From a virus: a stretch of 61,603 bases of DNA. Positions 41,311-49,902 of the stretch are shown here, one piece after another; within the stretch, counting starts at the first letter, position 1; each line of letters begins with the position of its first letter. The stretch is taken from positions 1-61,603 of the IMG/VR virus record IMGVR_UViG_3300022885_000015; one strand, 5' to 3'. A program made the position numbers and the translations under genes. Under the pieces are notes generated by a model that was not told the DNA's origin, did no database searches, and saw nothing but the letters and a program-made list of their open reading frames with translations.

Positions 41311-42732
41311 TTAACCATCATTGCGTATGTTGCTAATAATGCTCCGAAGATTTTTACCTTTATCAGCAATTTGTTGTTTGGCTTTCTCGGTTTGATCATT
41401 TTCATCAATGTCGTCTTGCACCGCATCGACAGCCTTAATTGTAGTTTTGCGATTTAAAGTGGTACCAATATCAGTAATTGTTTGTCTGGTTTGTGTTGCA
41501 GTATCTTCATCCAAATCACTAAGCCGTAATGAATTGGTGGAGAACGCGAGATTCAATCGTTTACCGACGCCGGCTGATGATCGAGTTTTAATAAACTGTA
41601 CCCGATATTCACCACGTTCTTTCAAACTTTCAGAAGTATAAATCGTCATAACATTATCAGCGGTGTTAATCTTTGAGACGCCACCAGCGATGTGGTACAT
41701 TTCGTGATCCTGTTCTTCCATTGCTGCTCTGTTTAACTGTGATGCCGTAATGCAAATAGCATTTAGTTCAGCAGCTAGTGAACGCAATTCTTCCGAAACA
41801 TACTTATCTTTAATGAACAAATCTGATGGGCTTACCCGTTTATTATTTGGACTCATCAAATCCAAGTAATCAGGAACAATTACATCAATTTTGTTACCTG
41901 TTTGTATTTCATATTCCTTCAAATAACTTTTAAGATCGTTTGTACAGGAACCTGCACCCATGTATTTGACGTGTAACTCACCATATGAATTCTTTCTTTT
42001 TTGTTGCATGATGGTAAGAGATACATCATCGGTTTTTCGCATAACATCTTTGGTTGATACACCAGCCATCATTGCCATAAGCCGCTGGGCAACTAATTCT
42101 TCACTCAATTCATATGTGAAATAAACAACATTTAATCCTTGTTCAATCATATTGATTGCTAAGTTTTGTAGGAAAATTGACTTACCGGTACCTGGAGCAC
42201 CTGCAAAGATTTCTAATTCTCCTCGATTAAATCCACCATAGATAATAGTATCCATAGTTTTCCAACCTGTACCCACTTGACCATTATTGTCTTTTAATCT
42301 TTGGATTACCGATGCTGGGTTATCAAACATATTAACGCCAAGTTCTTTATTCAGGCTAATAAGGATTGCATCTTTAATTCTTTTCTCAAGTTTAGCATAG
42401 TCGCCCTTATCAATCATTTCAGGGCCTGATTCTACAGCATATTCCAATGCCTTATACTTGCAGAAATTTTCAATCTCTTTTAGAAACCATTCTCCGGTTC
42501 CCCTATCGATATCCGGAAAGGTCTCAACTTCTAAACCAGTCTCGGACGAAATTATTCTTTCATCAGGTAATGCATTATGCTCGTCAGCATATGTGATAAT
42601 AAACTTTACGGTCTTTTGGAATTTCTTATCAAAGTAATACGGTTTGATAATTGACCTAACACGAATGAATAATTCCTCGCTACTCGATAAAAGACTCAAT
42701 AAAATTTTCTGTGTGTCTTCGCCGTAATTCAC
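41311..42732 (-). CDS. replicative DNA helicase, DnaB/gp41-like
   Basis: Walker A GAPGTGKS at residues 178-185, VVYFTYELSEE as motif 1a, DVIVPDYLDLM as Walker B, and ITASQLNR as motif 3 identify a RecA-fold DnaB-type helicase. Length 473 equals T4 gp41. It unwinds the fork and loads the primase encoded just upstream. No intein is present, although gp41 genes often carry one. Confidence 0.93.
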   Translation of the reverse strand: MNYGEDTQKILLSLLSSSEELFIRVRSIIKPYYFDKKFQKTVKFIITYADEHNALPDERIISSETGLEVETFPDIDRGTGEWFLKEIENFCKYKALEYAVESGPEMIDKGDYAKLEKRIKDAILISLNKELGVNMFDNPASVIQRLKDNNGQVGTGWKTMDTIIYGGFNRGELEIFAGAPGTGKSIFLQNLAINMIEQGLNVVYFTYELSEELVAQRLMAMMAGVSTKDVMRKTDDVSLTIMQQKRKNSYGELHVKYMGAGSCTNDLKSYLKEYEIQTGNKIDVIVPDYLDLMSPNNKRVSPSDLFIKDKYVSEELRSLAAELNAICITASQLNRAAMEEQDHEMYHIAGGVSKINTADNVMTIYTSESLKERGEYRVQFIKTRSSAGVGKRLNLAFSTNSLRLSDLDEDTATQTRQTITDIGTTLNRKTTIKAVDAVQDDIDENDQTEKAKQQIADKGKNLRSIISNIRNDG

Positions 42733-42756
42733 TACTTATAAACCTCCAACTGTTTA

Positions 42757-43071
42757 TTATTTAATATTATCTGAATCTGTTACTAATTTCAATGCAGATT
42801 GATATTGCATATACAAATCGTTGACGAATTCATTATTTTCTCGAATTTCTTTTTCTTGGTTCATTTGTTCTTCAAGCCTATCTAAACGTCTCACCAGTTC
42901 ATTTAGTCTATCATCTATTTCTAGATTGCGAGTTTCAACGTTTTGATCTAGATATTTTGCAATGTTATCATAAACAGGCTGTCCGCCATTTGAAGTTGTA
43001 TTATAAACCGTTGAATAAGGCATATATTCAATTTCAGTTGCTTTTATCTCAAAATTAATTTGCATTGTCAT
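42757..43071 (-). CDS. hypothetical coiled-coil protein (104 aa)
   Basis: RNLEIDDRLNELVRRLDRLE forms a heptad-like coil in the middle. The gene lies between primase and helicase, overlapping the primase by 17 bases with AAGGAAAAGGTGG as ribosome site, so it may be a replisome accessory. Not recognised. Confidence 0.6.
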   Translation of the reverse strand: MTMQINFEIKATEIEYMPYSTVYNTTSNGGQPVYDNIAKYLDQNVETRNLEIDDRLNELVRRLDRLEEQMNQEKEIRENNEFVNDLYMQYQSALKLVTDSDNIK

Positions 43072-44083
43072 ACCACCTTTTCCTTCTTACATTAATAGCT
43101 ATTTTACTAGTCTCTATATTATCAATTATTGACTTGATAACAAACAATCTACCATATTCTTCCACAGCTTTTGCAGGATCCCCGATGCCTTCTTCCCAAT
43201 ATGGAAAAGACACGGCCCAACGTTCTTCAATAGCTGCATCAATCAAAGATTGTCCACCTTTATCTTTATCAGCTATGACAACTGGTATCAATCCGGATTC
43301 ATTAATCCATTGTCGTTGTATTTTAGATAGAGTTGATCCCAATGCCGATACACCATCAACTGCATATGCGTCAAAAATGCCTTCAACTACTAATACATAT
43401 TTCCTATCATGTTTTTCCAATACTTGATTATTAAACAGGAAATTTGTAGGAATATCACCATAATATCTATTCTTACCGGTACCAAATAAACGTGCGTTAT
43501 AACCAACAATATCACCTTTATAGGTGAATGGTACAATTACTCTCTCATTCATTTGGTTCCTTCGACCGGGAGACCAATAAAAATTATAATGTGTTAGTAA
43601 ATGAGGGCCACGTTCTTTGACATAGTTTATTGCATCAATGCACTTTTCCGGAATTATCTCTTCTTTCAACCATTCATTAAATGATTTTGTTCCTTTGGGT
43701 AAGCTTTTCACATCAAAATTTAGTTCAAGCTTCTGATAACGTTCAGCTAATGAATTATCATCGAGCTTCTCTAATTCTTCCATTCTCCAAGCTTCGAAAT
43801 CCATTTTACGTATAAGCTCATATGGGATACCCAATTGCTTAAATACAAACTTCATCTTCGCAGAAAAACGATTTCCTGGTTCCCAACGGGCTTTGGTCTT
43901 ACAATTGAAACAATGATATACAATACCACCATCAGGTGAAAACAATATCCCACCTCGACTCCGGGTATCTTCTCTAGACTCACCCGCTGCGATGCAGGCT
44001 GGACAGTCAAATGAAATCCAACCCGCGGCGACTTGCCGTCTTTTTGAAGGTAAATGCCTTCGTACTTCATCAACTATATTCAT
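43055..44083 (-). CDS. DNA primase, gp61-like
   Basis: A zinc ribbon (C27-x2-C30, then H57-C58-x2-C61) is followed by a TOPRIM domain with VLVVEGIFDAYAV and VVIADKDKGG. Length 342 equals T4 gp61. It makes the RNA primers for lagging-strand synthesis with the adjacent gp41-like helicase. Confidence 0.92.
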   Translation of the reverse strand: MNIVDEVRRHLPSKRRQVAAGWISFDCPACIAAGESREDTRSRGGILFSPDGGIVYHCFNCKTKARWEPGNRFSAKMKFVFKQLGIPYELIRKMDFEAWRMEELEKLDDNSLAERYQKLELNFDVKSLPKGTKSFNEWLKEEIIPEKCIDAINYVKERGPHLLTHYNFYWSPGRRNQMNERVIVPFTYKGDIVGYNARLFGTGKNRYYGDIPTNFLFNNQVLEKHDRKYVLVVEGIFDAYAVDGVSALGSTLSKIQRQWINESGLIPVVIADKDKGGQSLIDAAIEERWAVSFPYWEEGIGDPAKAVEEYGRLFVIKSIIDNIETSKIAINVRRKRWYDNAN

Positions 44084-44409
44084 ATTCTTTTTATCTTTAT
44101 ATAATCAATTTCATCATATTCCCTTGATCCAATTTTTTCAAACTTGGCAAGCATAAACTCTAACTTAAATAATACAGCATCCGATTCTATGAGTCTATAT
44201 CCGATCATTGGGTGCGAACCAGTCATTGACAGACGTGTATCTAAATGATCCAATGTTATAAATCTAATTTTGGGGATGTTATAATTAATCCCATTATTTT
44301 CTGCCCAAAGTTTGACATTTTCGTCAAGCGAAATCGCCCCAAGTGTATTATCCTTATACATTTTGAGACGGTCAGTTGTTTCAAAATATGCAAACATATA
44401 GTTTTCCAT
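44080..44409 (-). CDS. FKL-tail family protein with C-terminal extension (109 aa)
   Basis: The motif YRLIESDAVLFKLEF lies before a further 23 basic residues, so here the motif is not terminal. Its stop overlaps the primase ATG, tying an accessory gene to the replication unit. TTGATAATTATCAA, a 14-base palindrome, lies upstream near 44430-44443. Confidence 0.7.
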   Translation of the reverse strand: MENYMFAYFETTDRLKMYKDNTLGAISLDENVKLWAENNGINYNIPKIRFITLDHLDTRLSMTGSHPMIGYRLIESDAVLFKLEFMLAKFEKIGSREYDEIDYIKIKRI

Positions 44410-44444
44410 ACTTTAATTTAACATAATACTTGATAATTATCAAT

Positions 44445-45272
44445 TTATAGTTTAAGAAGGACCTTATCTACTGTACCGGTATTTAGAGTAGCATCAACAC
44501 GACAAAAACGCACCCATGTAACATTGGCTTCAAAATTATACGCCTGAATACCTGAAACATTCTCAAAAACTGCTTCAAAGGTATTAGGTGTAATGGAAAT
44601 ATCAAACCACTGTGCGTTATCAGATGGCGCAGTGCTTTCCAGTGATCCCTGAATCTTAATTGTACCGGAATAGTCAGTTAGGTAAATAGCCGCTGTGTGT
44701 AGGCCCCACTCATCGCCTATTGATGCATCACCCAGCTCTGGTGCGCTATAATACGTTGTAATCAAAGTATCAGCATTGGTGGAGGCCAACCAATCAGTCA
44801 TTGGGTCACCAAAATCCATAGACATAACATTTGGAGGGAGCATATCACCGATAATTTCAAAATATCCCCTGGCCGTCATTGTTTGATCAGTATAAAGAAC
44901 ATTTTGCGTACCATCTTCATTCTCTAACAGAACAACATAGTCATACCAACCATCATCCAAACTATTAACATCAGTTGGTGTCAACTGTAATTGTAGTTTT
45001 CCTTTTAGATCATTAATCACTTCCAAATCCTTGGTAAGAACTTCGAAACGATTCTCATGATCAAGGATTGTTATGATTGCATTTTTACCAATTGCACTAA
45101 CTGGTTTGCGATCAACGTCTTTAATCTCAAAATCGATATTAGTCGTTGATCCTTTGTATACACGAAAATCCGCTTCACCAAATGGCATATTATAATTCTC
45201 CACTCCATGGTTGCCCAGTGTCAGCTGAACTTTCCATGGATAAACATATAGTTTCACTTTTGCTCTGGGCAT
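44445..45272 (-). CDS. probable baseplate/tail structural protein (275 aa)
   Basis: The first 130 residues are beta-rich (FRVYKGSTTNIDFEIKDVDR, then LQLQLTPTDVNSLDDGWYDY), like the BppU-type N-terminal domains of phage baseplate proteins. The second half (KIQGSLESTAPSDNAQWFDI) resembles a jelly-roll repeat in tail proteins. A GCTAAATA late box lies 22 bases upstream of the ATG. Identity inferred. Confidence 0.6.
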   Translation of the reverse strand: MPRAKVKLYVYPWKVQLTLGNHGVENYNMPFGEADFRVYKGSTTNIDFEIKDVDRKPVSAIGKNAIITILDHENRFEVLTKDLEVINDLKGKLQLQLTPTDVNSLDDGWYDYVVLLENEDGTQNVLYTDQTMTARGYFEIIGDMLPPNVMSMDFGDPMTDWLASTNADTLITTYYSAPELGDASIGDEWGLHTAAIYLTDYSGTIKIQGSLESTAPSDNAQWFDISITPNTFEAVFENVSGIQAYNFEANVTWVRFCRVDATLNTGTVDKVLLKL

Positions 45273-45293
45273 GATTATCCACCTTTATTAGCT

Positions 45294-45301
45294 TATTTAG
45301 C
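45294..45301 (-). promoter_or_regulatory. candidate late promoter box
   Basis: GCTAAATA followed by AGCTAATAAAGG on the minus strand, 22 bases before the structural gene ATG. Confidence 0.5.
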
Positions 45302-45832
45302 TCAAAGTCGTGCTAACATTTTCTTCATGGTGTCGATTTCTGGGTTAGCGAGTTTCTGTCCAGCAAAATTAGTAGGATTGATTCGTTTGTTTTTTGCCCA
45401 TTTTTTATGATAATCAATCAATTCTCCCGAATAACCTAATAAGTTATCAGCAAAAGAAAGTATCAATGTATTTGGATTCATATGTGGCCTAGCTTCAAAT
45501 ACAATATCATATGCTTCTTCTATTGTTGCGCCATGCTGTAATAATACCATTAAAGCTGTGGCTGTGCTTCTTGCTATTCCTGCCGAGCAATGAATCATAA
45601 CTTTATCATACTCTACGAAACCCTTGGAGAATTCTAAAACCTCTTCAAACATTTCAATTGTTGGTAGCACATACCAATCTTCCATATTCTCAGATATATC
45701 ATGACACACAGTTACATGATATTTTTCTGTTGGTGTTACTTCTGCATCAGGATTAACGATACCAATCGCTTTCGTACATTGATTCATAAAATATCCTGAT
45801 TCGTATAAACCGCATATTTTTAATTTAAACAT
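45302..45832 (-). CDS. dual-specificity/tyrosine protein phosphatase
   Basis: MIHCSAGIARSTA holds the P-loop C-x5-R with C82 and R88; D45 in CHDISEN may be the general acid. Length 176 fits a compact DSP catalytic domain. It should dephosphorylate phospho-Tyr or phospho-Ser/Thr. A phage copy could counter a kinase-based defence or alter host signalling. It lies between a structural gene and a lipase. Confidence 0.88.
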   Translation of the reverse strand: MFKLKICGLYESGYFMNQCTKAIGIVNPDAEVTPTEKYHVTVCHDISENMEDWYVLPTIEMFEEVLEFSKGFVEYDKVMIHCSAGIARSTATALMVLLQHGATIEEAYDIVFEARPHMNPNTLILSFADNLLGYSGELIDYHKKWAKNKRINPTNFAGQKLANPEIDTMKKMLARL

Positions 45833-45861
45833 ACATTCTACCTCATTAATTAACTACTCAC

Positions 45862-46782
45862 TTATTTAACCGATAACATTTCACGTAGGTGATTCTCTAA
45901 ATATTTTGAATAATGGGCCATGCTGTGATCAGTTATTTTTTCAGTAACCAGTTTACGAACGATGATAGCAGTGGTCGCTATAACTGTTCTCACCCATAGC
46001 TTCGTTACGGACAATATAATCTTCATTACTTTTTGATATATTTTACTACCCTTTCCGTCATCATGGTATTCAAATGCTTCATTATAATCAATAACATGTC
46101 GTTGACCAGTGTGAACAAAACCCATAAACCTCGGTGGGATGTGTGGTACTATATCATTGTCATTTGTAAATCGATGATGTACATTTTCTGCATCAAACCC
46201 AGTTGCAAATTGTTTATTACCACATCGAGGTGACCCAAATGTATATACAATTGTTTCTTTTAACCATCTCGATGCTGCTAGAGTTGCCAGGGCGGCCCCC
46301 AATGAATGCCCAGTAAATAGGAATTTTCTTTTTCCATTATCTATAATATTGAGTAATATTTCCATATCATTCCATACTTCATCCAACGAATCCTTGAATC
46401 CACCATGAACAAGCCCATGGGTACGCGACTGCTCTTTGAAAAAACGCAAATCAGTTACAATATCACCAATTTGATCTGGTTGGGTTCCACGGAAGAAGCA
46501 GATAATATGATCATCATCCCACGCAATATGTGCCTCGGTGTCATCTACATAAAACAACTCAATTTTAAATCCATGTTTAATACATTCATCTTTAATTCGA
46601 GTCACATCTTCAACATACGCCAATCTAGCGAATTCAGCACACCACCAAGCAGTTATAGATGAATACTCCTTTTCTGCTTTCAATGGGAATTCTTTTGAAA
46701 GTGTAAAAAATTCAAAACCATCCCCTTGATTGGTATGAAGTTGTCTCAGGTCATTGAGGTTATTTAAAACTAGTCGATCCAT
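45862..46782 (-). CDS. class 3 lipase-like alpha/beta hydrolase
   Basis: FTGHSLGAALATLAA gives the nucleophile elbow (S160). DNDIVPHIPP supplies D210 and FVHTGQ the histidine H224, the order of class 3 lipases. FFRGTQ is the oxyanion region. No signal peptide; a hydrophobic Arg/Val segment (TKLWVRTVIATTAIIVRKLV) near the C-terminus could attach to a membrane. Possible lysis or membrane-remodelling enzyme. Confidence 0.88.
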   Translation of the reverse strand: MDRLVLNNLNDLRQLHTNQGDGFEFFTLSKEFPLKAEKEYSSITAWWCAEFARLAYVEDVTRIKDECIKHGFKIELFYVDDTEAHIAWDDDHIICFFRGTQPDQIGDIVTDLRFFKEQSRTHGLVHGGFKDSLDEVWNDMEILLNIIDNGKRKFLFTGHSLGAALATLAASRWLKETIVYTFGSPRCGNKQFATGFDAENVHHRFTNDNDIVPHIPPRFMGFVHTGQRHVIDYNEAFEYHDDGKGSKIYQKVMKIILSVTKLWVRTVIATTAIIVRKLVTEKITDHSMAHYSKYLENHLREMLSVK

Positions 46783-46818
46783 TGTTAAGTCTCCGAATGT
46801 AATACATTATAACTATTA

Positions 46819-46826
46819 TATTTATT
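46819..46826 (-). promoter_or_regulatory. candidate late promoter box
   Basis: AATAAATA followed by TAATAG on the minus strand, 37 bases before the lipase ATG. Confidence 0.35.
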
Positions 46827-46848
46827 TCAAAGTCTTAATTTTTGTACT

Positions 46849-46856
46849 GCTAAATA
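46849..46856 (+). promoter_or_regulatory. candidate late promoter box
   Basis: GCTAAATA on the plus strand, 39 bases before the ATG at 46895; divergent from the lipase box. Confidence 0.4.
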
Positions 46857-46894
46857 TTAGAAGATCGGGGATCACTAACAATATCGGGTTACCA

Positions 46895-47290
46895 ATGGAA
46901 GAAAATTTAGAAAATATCAATCCAGCTTATATTCGTATACGTGAAAAATTTCCATTCATGACGTATGGACAATATTTAGATAAAGATTATGTGGGAATAG
47001 TTCAGAATTGTGATAACCAAATTATCAGTATCTATTGCTGGAATCAAATTATCAATGACGACGACAAAAATAAATTTTTAGAGCTGGGTGATCATTGGTG
47101 GTGGGAAAGCAATCGCACAATACCAATCAACATTTTTATTAAAAGAGATTTTGAGCCGTTTAGACCCATTTTAAAAACATTTAATCGCAAAGATTTTACA
47201 ATTGTTTTTGGTCCGATTATTTCTTTACAAGATATTATGTCAAAGAGGATTAAGAAAAGAACAATTTCACTTGTTCGTAAAATGGACTAA
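46895..47290 (+). CDS. hypothetical protein (131 aa)
   Basis: The frame is open from 46754, but the ATG at 46895 (MEENLENINPAYIRIREKFP) follows the promoter box and is preferred. WNQIINDDDKNKFLELGDHW and a basic end follow. It is an isolated plus-strand gene convergent with the next small minus-strand cluster. Not recognised. Confidence 0.6.
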   Translation: MEENLENINPAYIRIREKFPFMTYGQYLDKDYVGIVQNCDNQIISIYCWNQIINDDDKNKFLELGDHWWWESNRTIPINIFIKRDFEPFRPILKTFNRKDFTIVFGPIISLQDIMSKRIKKRTISLVRKMD

Positions 47291-47595
47291 GATAATTCAA
47301 ACGGGCTTTTACCTTTACCAAATGTCAAAATAAATAATACCGCATCATCTTTTTCTTCAAACCATATACGCCAAGTTCCAATTCGAAGAATATCATGACT
47401 AAACATTTTAGGATTGGCGGCCATGGTGGCCGGTATGAAAAAACGCCCTTTACAATTATCATTAACCCATTGTATCAATTCAGTTGCGTTAAAACCAGTG
47501 TTGCCATTAATCCATACAAATGGTTTCCGTTTATCTTCGTTCTTATGGTTCCATTGTTCTTGTTCAAAGGTATCAAGGTTAATCATTCGTATCAT
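47287..47595 (-). CDS. FKL-tail family protein (102 aa)
   Basis: Three in-frame ATGs overlap the preceding gene's end; the one at 47595 has GGAG 9 bases upstream. QWVNDNCKGRFFIPAT is a clear W-x3-N-C-x-G segment and FEEKDDAVLFILTFG the tail, followed by KGKSPFELS. Function unknown. Confidence 0.72.
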   Translation of the reverse strand: MIRMINLDTFEQEQWNHKNEDKRKPFVWINGNTGFNATELIQWVNDNCKGRFFIPATMAANPKMFSHDILRIGTWRIWFEEKDDAVLFILTFGKGKSPFELS

Positions 47596-48118
47596 GGCGG
47601 GCATCTCCCCACGTAAGAACAAATTCTACCTGTTCATCATAATCTTCAAATGTTATTGCAATGCTAGTGGATATTATATTCATAGGGGTAGATAATACTG
47701 AACAATTAGAAACATAATGAAAATCAACAATTTCAATTTTAGAGATTGAAGATGCCCCAGTGTTTTTACACATTATATGAACTGACTTATCTTTTGAATC
47801 TTGTATAACGGTTCTTAAATTTTCTGTTATCATAAATTCGTTAAGTATATAAGTTTTATCACATGTCAAATTAAACCATGTTGCCAACATTTCTTCATTT
47901 TTGTGTATTGGAAGTAATACTACATTATCAGGATAAGTGACAGCCCACATTGTATCATAATGGTTTATATCACATTGCGAAGCCGTTGTTCCATCATCTT
48001 TGAATTCGATCGCGTTTCCCACTATTTCCCAAGATACATAGCTCATATCTTCTTCAAGCCATGATCTTAGCAAACTCATATTGGTATTTTTTAGTATTGG
48101 TTTAATTATTTTGGTCAT
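47579..48118 (-). CDS. FKL-tail family protein (179 aa)
   Basis: Longest of this cluster. SWLEEDMSYVSWEIVGNAIE and DKTYILNEFMITENLRTVIQ are mixed alpha/beta. The end FEDYDEQVEFVLTWGDARHD is a divergent tail. Function unknown. Confidence 0.7.
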   Translation of the reverse strand: MTKIIKPILKNTNMSLLRSWLEEDMSYVSWEIVGNAIEFKDDGTTASQCDINHYDTMWAVTYPDNVVLLPIHKNEEMLATWFNLTCDKTYILNEFMITENLRTVIQDSKDKSVHIMCKNTGASSISKIEIVDFHYVSNCSVLSTPMNIISTSIAITFEDYDEQVEFVLTWGDARHDTND

Positions 48119-48450
48119 TAATGAGCCATCCTGAATAATATGGCGTCCTCTTCTAATTCAAACACCATAATGTTCAAACAACCTGATTTAAATTGTCGGT
48201 CTCTATAAAATTTACCGCTACAATTCTCACCACACCAACGCAATTCATTATGCGCTATCACCTGATCGACAATCACTTGATAAGAATAAGCCTTATTTTT
48301 ATCACTTGAAATATATCCCCTATCAAGGTCATGATCCCATTTATCTTCACATATTTTTTCAGTTTTTCTCCATTTGGATTTAATCAGAAGATCATGCTCA
48401 GTATCTTGATAAGGTTCTCGAAGTTTCAAGTATTTCATCGTATCATGCAT
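48118..48450 (-). CDS. FKL-tail family protein (110 aa)
   Basis: ATG at 48448-48450 is preferred to a TTG at 48474. LRWCGENCSGKFYRDRQF and FELEEDAILFRMAH are textbook family segments. Its stop abuts the next ATG. Function unknown. Confidence 0.72.
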   Translation of the reverse strand: MHDTMKYLKLREPYQDTEHDLLIKSKWRKTEKICEDKWDHDLDRGYISSDKNKAYSYQVIVDQVIAHNELRWCGENCSGKFYRDRQFKSGCLNIMVFELEEDAILFRMAH

Positions 48451-48461
48451 TACGCTCTTAT

Positions 48462-48725
48462 TTACAAAAAACAAAGCTTAAAGAGTGCGGCATCCTCCTC
48501 GTTCTTGAATTTATATCCAATTGTAACTGTAAAAAATCCCTGTTGTTGCCTGATATCCCGGTATGATCCAATTTCAAAGTTCTCTCTCAGAAATTGATAA
48601 ACATCTGTTGAAGTAATCGTTATAATTGAGTTCAAAATTATTTCATGAGGAAATTCGTCATACCAAGTTTCCTCTATTTGAGTAGGAAGTTCACATTCGT
48701 CTTTTCTCCAGAAAAACAACCTCAT
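48462..48725 (-). CDS. FKL-tail family protein (87 aa)
   Basis: MRLFFWRKDECELPTQIEET leads to YKFKNEEDAALFKLCFL. Its ATG overlaps the previous stop (ATGA). Function unknown. Confidence 0.74.
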   Translation of the reverse strand: MRLFFWRKDECELPTQIEETWYDEFPHEIILNSIITITSTDVYQFLRENFEIGSYRDIRQQQGFFTVTIGYKFKNEEDAALFKLCFL

Positions 48726-48958
48726 AACTGCAACCTAAGTTTAACCGCGTCTTCCTCATTTTTAAAGGCGATTACTACAGCTACAGTAGATGGCCCAGTA
48801 TGCCATTGTCCATTCGCTTCATGGTAAAGATTATATAAAATCATATAGTCTTTTGGTTTAACGTCGTATAGCAAATCTGTTATCTTCCAGGATACTCCTT
48901 GCATTTTTTCAGGTATCGGCACGAAATGCTTAAATTCATCCATGTTATATGTTTGCAT
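48722..48958 (-). CDS. FKL-tail family protein (78 aa)
   Basis: ATG at 48956-48958; a GTG is directly upstream. LYHEANGQWHTGPS and FKNEEDAVKLRLQL are the family segments; FKNEEDA is shared exactly with the next gene, suggesting recent duplication. A sigma70-like promoter lies about 60 bases upstream, beyond a decayed paralog. Confidence 0.74.
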   Translation of the reverse strand: MQTYNMDEFKHFVPIPEKMQGVSWKITDLLYDVKPKDYMILYNLYHEANGQWHTGPSTVAVVIAFKNEEDAVKLRLQL

Positions 48959-48998
48959 CACTGAAATCCAATTTTAATTTAAACAATATCTCATCTTC
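48945..48998 (-). pseudogene. remnant of an FKL-tail gene
   Basis: A short open stretch reads EDEILFKLKLDFSDANI and stops. It has no start codon of its own because TAA lies directly before it at 48999-49001. It looks like the surviving 3' end of a deleted paralog between promoter and first gene. Confidence 0.5.
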
Positions 48999-49019
48999 TT
49001 ATATACGTAAGATTGCATT

Positions 49020-49048
49020 AATATAATTTATTGGGAGGCGTAAGTCAA
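49020..49048 (-). promoter_or_regulatory. sigma70-like promoter
   Basis: TTGACT (49043-49048), 17 nt spacer, TATATT (49020-49025), minus strand, upstream of the small-gene run 48958 to 47287. Confidence 0.65.
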
Positions 49049-49051
49049 CCT

Positions 49052-49249
49052 TTATCCCCAAGTCAACTTAAACAAGATCGCGTCCTCTTCTTCAAAAAAG
49101 AATCCCCAAGAAGTGAGTTTGGCTAAATTACCGGAATCAAATAATGATGCATCACGGCGTCTATTCAAAGAACCATATTTATCAATGAACCATCGCTTCA
49201 TCTCTGCTCGTTCTTCTTGCGTTTCATTTTTAATAACAACGATATGCAT
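49052..49249 (-). CDS. FKL-tail family protein (65 aa)
   Basis: MHIVVIKNETQEERAEMKRW leads into WGFFFEEEDAILFKLTWG, the most typical tail in the window. One of the shortest members. The ATG lies 1 base after the upstream stop. Function unknown. Confidence 0.75.
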   Translation of the reverse strand: MHIVVIKNETQEERAEMKRWFIDKYGSLNRRRDASLFDSGNLAKLTSWGFFFEEEDAILFKLTWG

Positions 49250-49250
49250 T

Positions 49251-49592
49251 TTACATCCAGGTCATTTTGAATCGTATTGCATCATCTTTAATTTCAAATC
49301 TAAACGACCCATAATTACCATAATATCGACCAAGACAATTATCCATCAACCATTCTTCAATAGCGTCGAAATTCTTATAGGGTGGACCGTCATTTAATTT
49401 AACAGGCCAAGGTAATACTTTGTTAACCATCCAATCAAAATCTAATGAATTAAGGAGCGTTATATTGGATTTATTTATTTTAGTAATTCTATTTGCGTGA
49501 TTTTCGTTTCGTTCGCCAGTTAGAAATCGGTGAAGCTCTTCAAATGTTCGCCCATCGGTTGGTTCTAAGTGATCAAATAATTTCGGAGCCAT
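49251..49592 (-). CDS. FKL-tail family protein (113 aa)
   Basis: EWLMDNCLGRYYGNYG and FEIKDDAIRFKMTWM at the C-terminus define it. The N-terminal half (LFDHLEPTDGRTFEELHRFL) is helical. Overlaps its upstream neighbour by 20 bases. Function unknown. Confidence 0.75.
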   Translation of the reverse strand: MAPKLFDHLEPTDGRTFEELHRFLTGERNENHANRITKINKSNITLLNSLDFDWMVNKVLPWPVKLNDGPPYKNFDAIEEWLMDNCLGRYYGNYGSFRFEIKDDAIRFKMTWM

Positions 49593-49902
49593 CGTCTATC
49601 ATTCCCCATCTAAGCCTAAACATAATTGCATCATTTTTATTTTCGAAAGCCATAACATTTACTACCGGAACCCAAGCTATATCCGAATTATCAGCTATTG
49701 GGTCAATTTTTTCTTGCCGGCATCGATGGAATAAACCTTCACAATTATCAACACACCAAAACAAATGATGTAATTTCATTTGCGGAACATCTAATTTAAT
49801 TGGTAACACACCATCATCATTTATATCACAACAATCAGCATCTTGAACGAATTGTGGGCACCTCTCTACCTTATACCAGTCGTAAGATTTCCAGCTTGTC
49901 AT
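49573..49902 (-). CDS. FKL-tail family protein (109 aa)
   Basis: The frame is open to 50007, but the ATG at 49900-49902 overlaps the DnaE-like stop (ATGA) and gives MTSWKSYDWYKVERCPQF. FWCVDNCEGLFHRCR and FENKNDAIMFRLRWG are the family segments. Seven Cys residues are unusual for the family. Function unknown. Confidence 0.75.
   Translation of the reverse strand: MTSWKSYDWYKVERCPQFVQDADCCDINDDGVLPIKLDVPQMKLHHLFWCVDNCEGLFHRCRQEKIDPIADNSDIAWVPVVNVMAFENKNDAIMFRLRWGMIDDGSEII

Noticed and set aside
41311-42732. Checked the gp41-like helicase and nrdA/nrdB for inteins, common in these genes.
   Set aside because: All motifs are continuous and lengths match uninterrupted family members.
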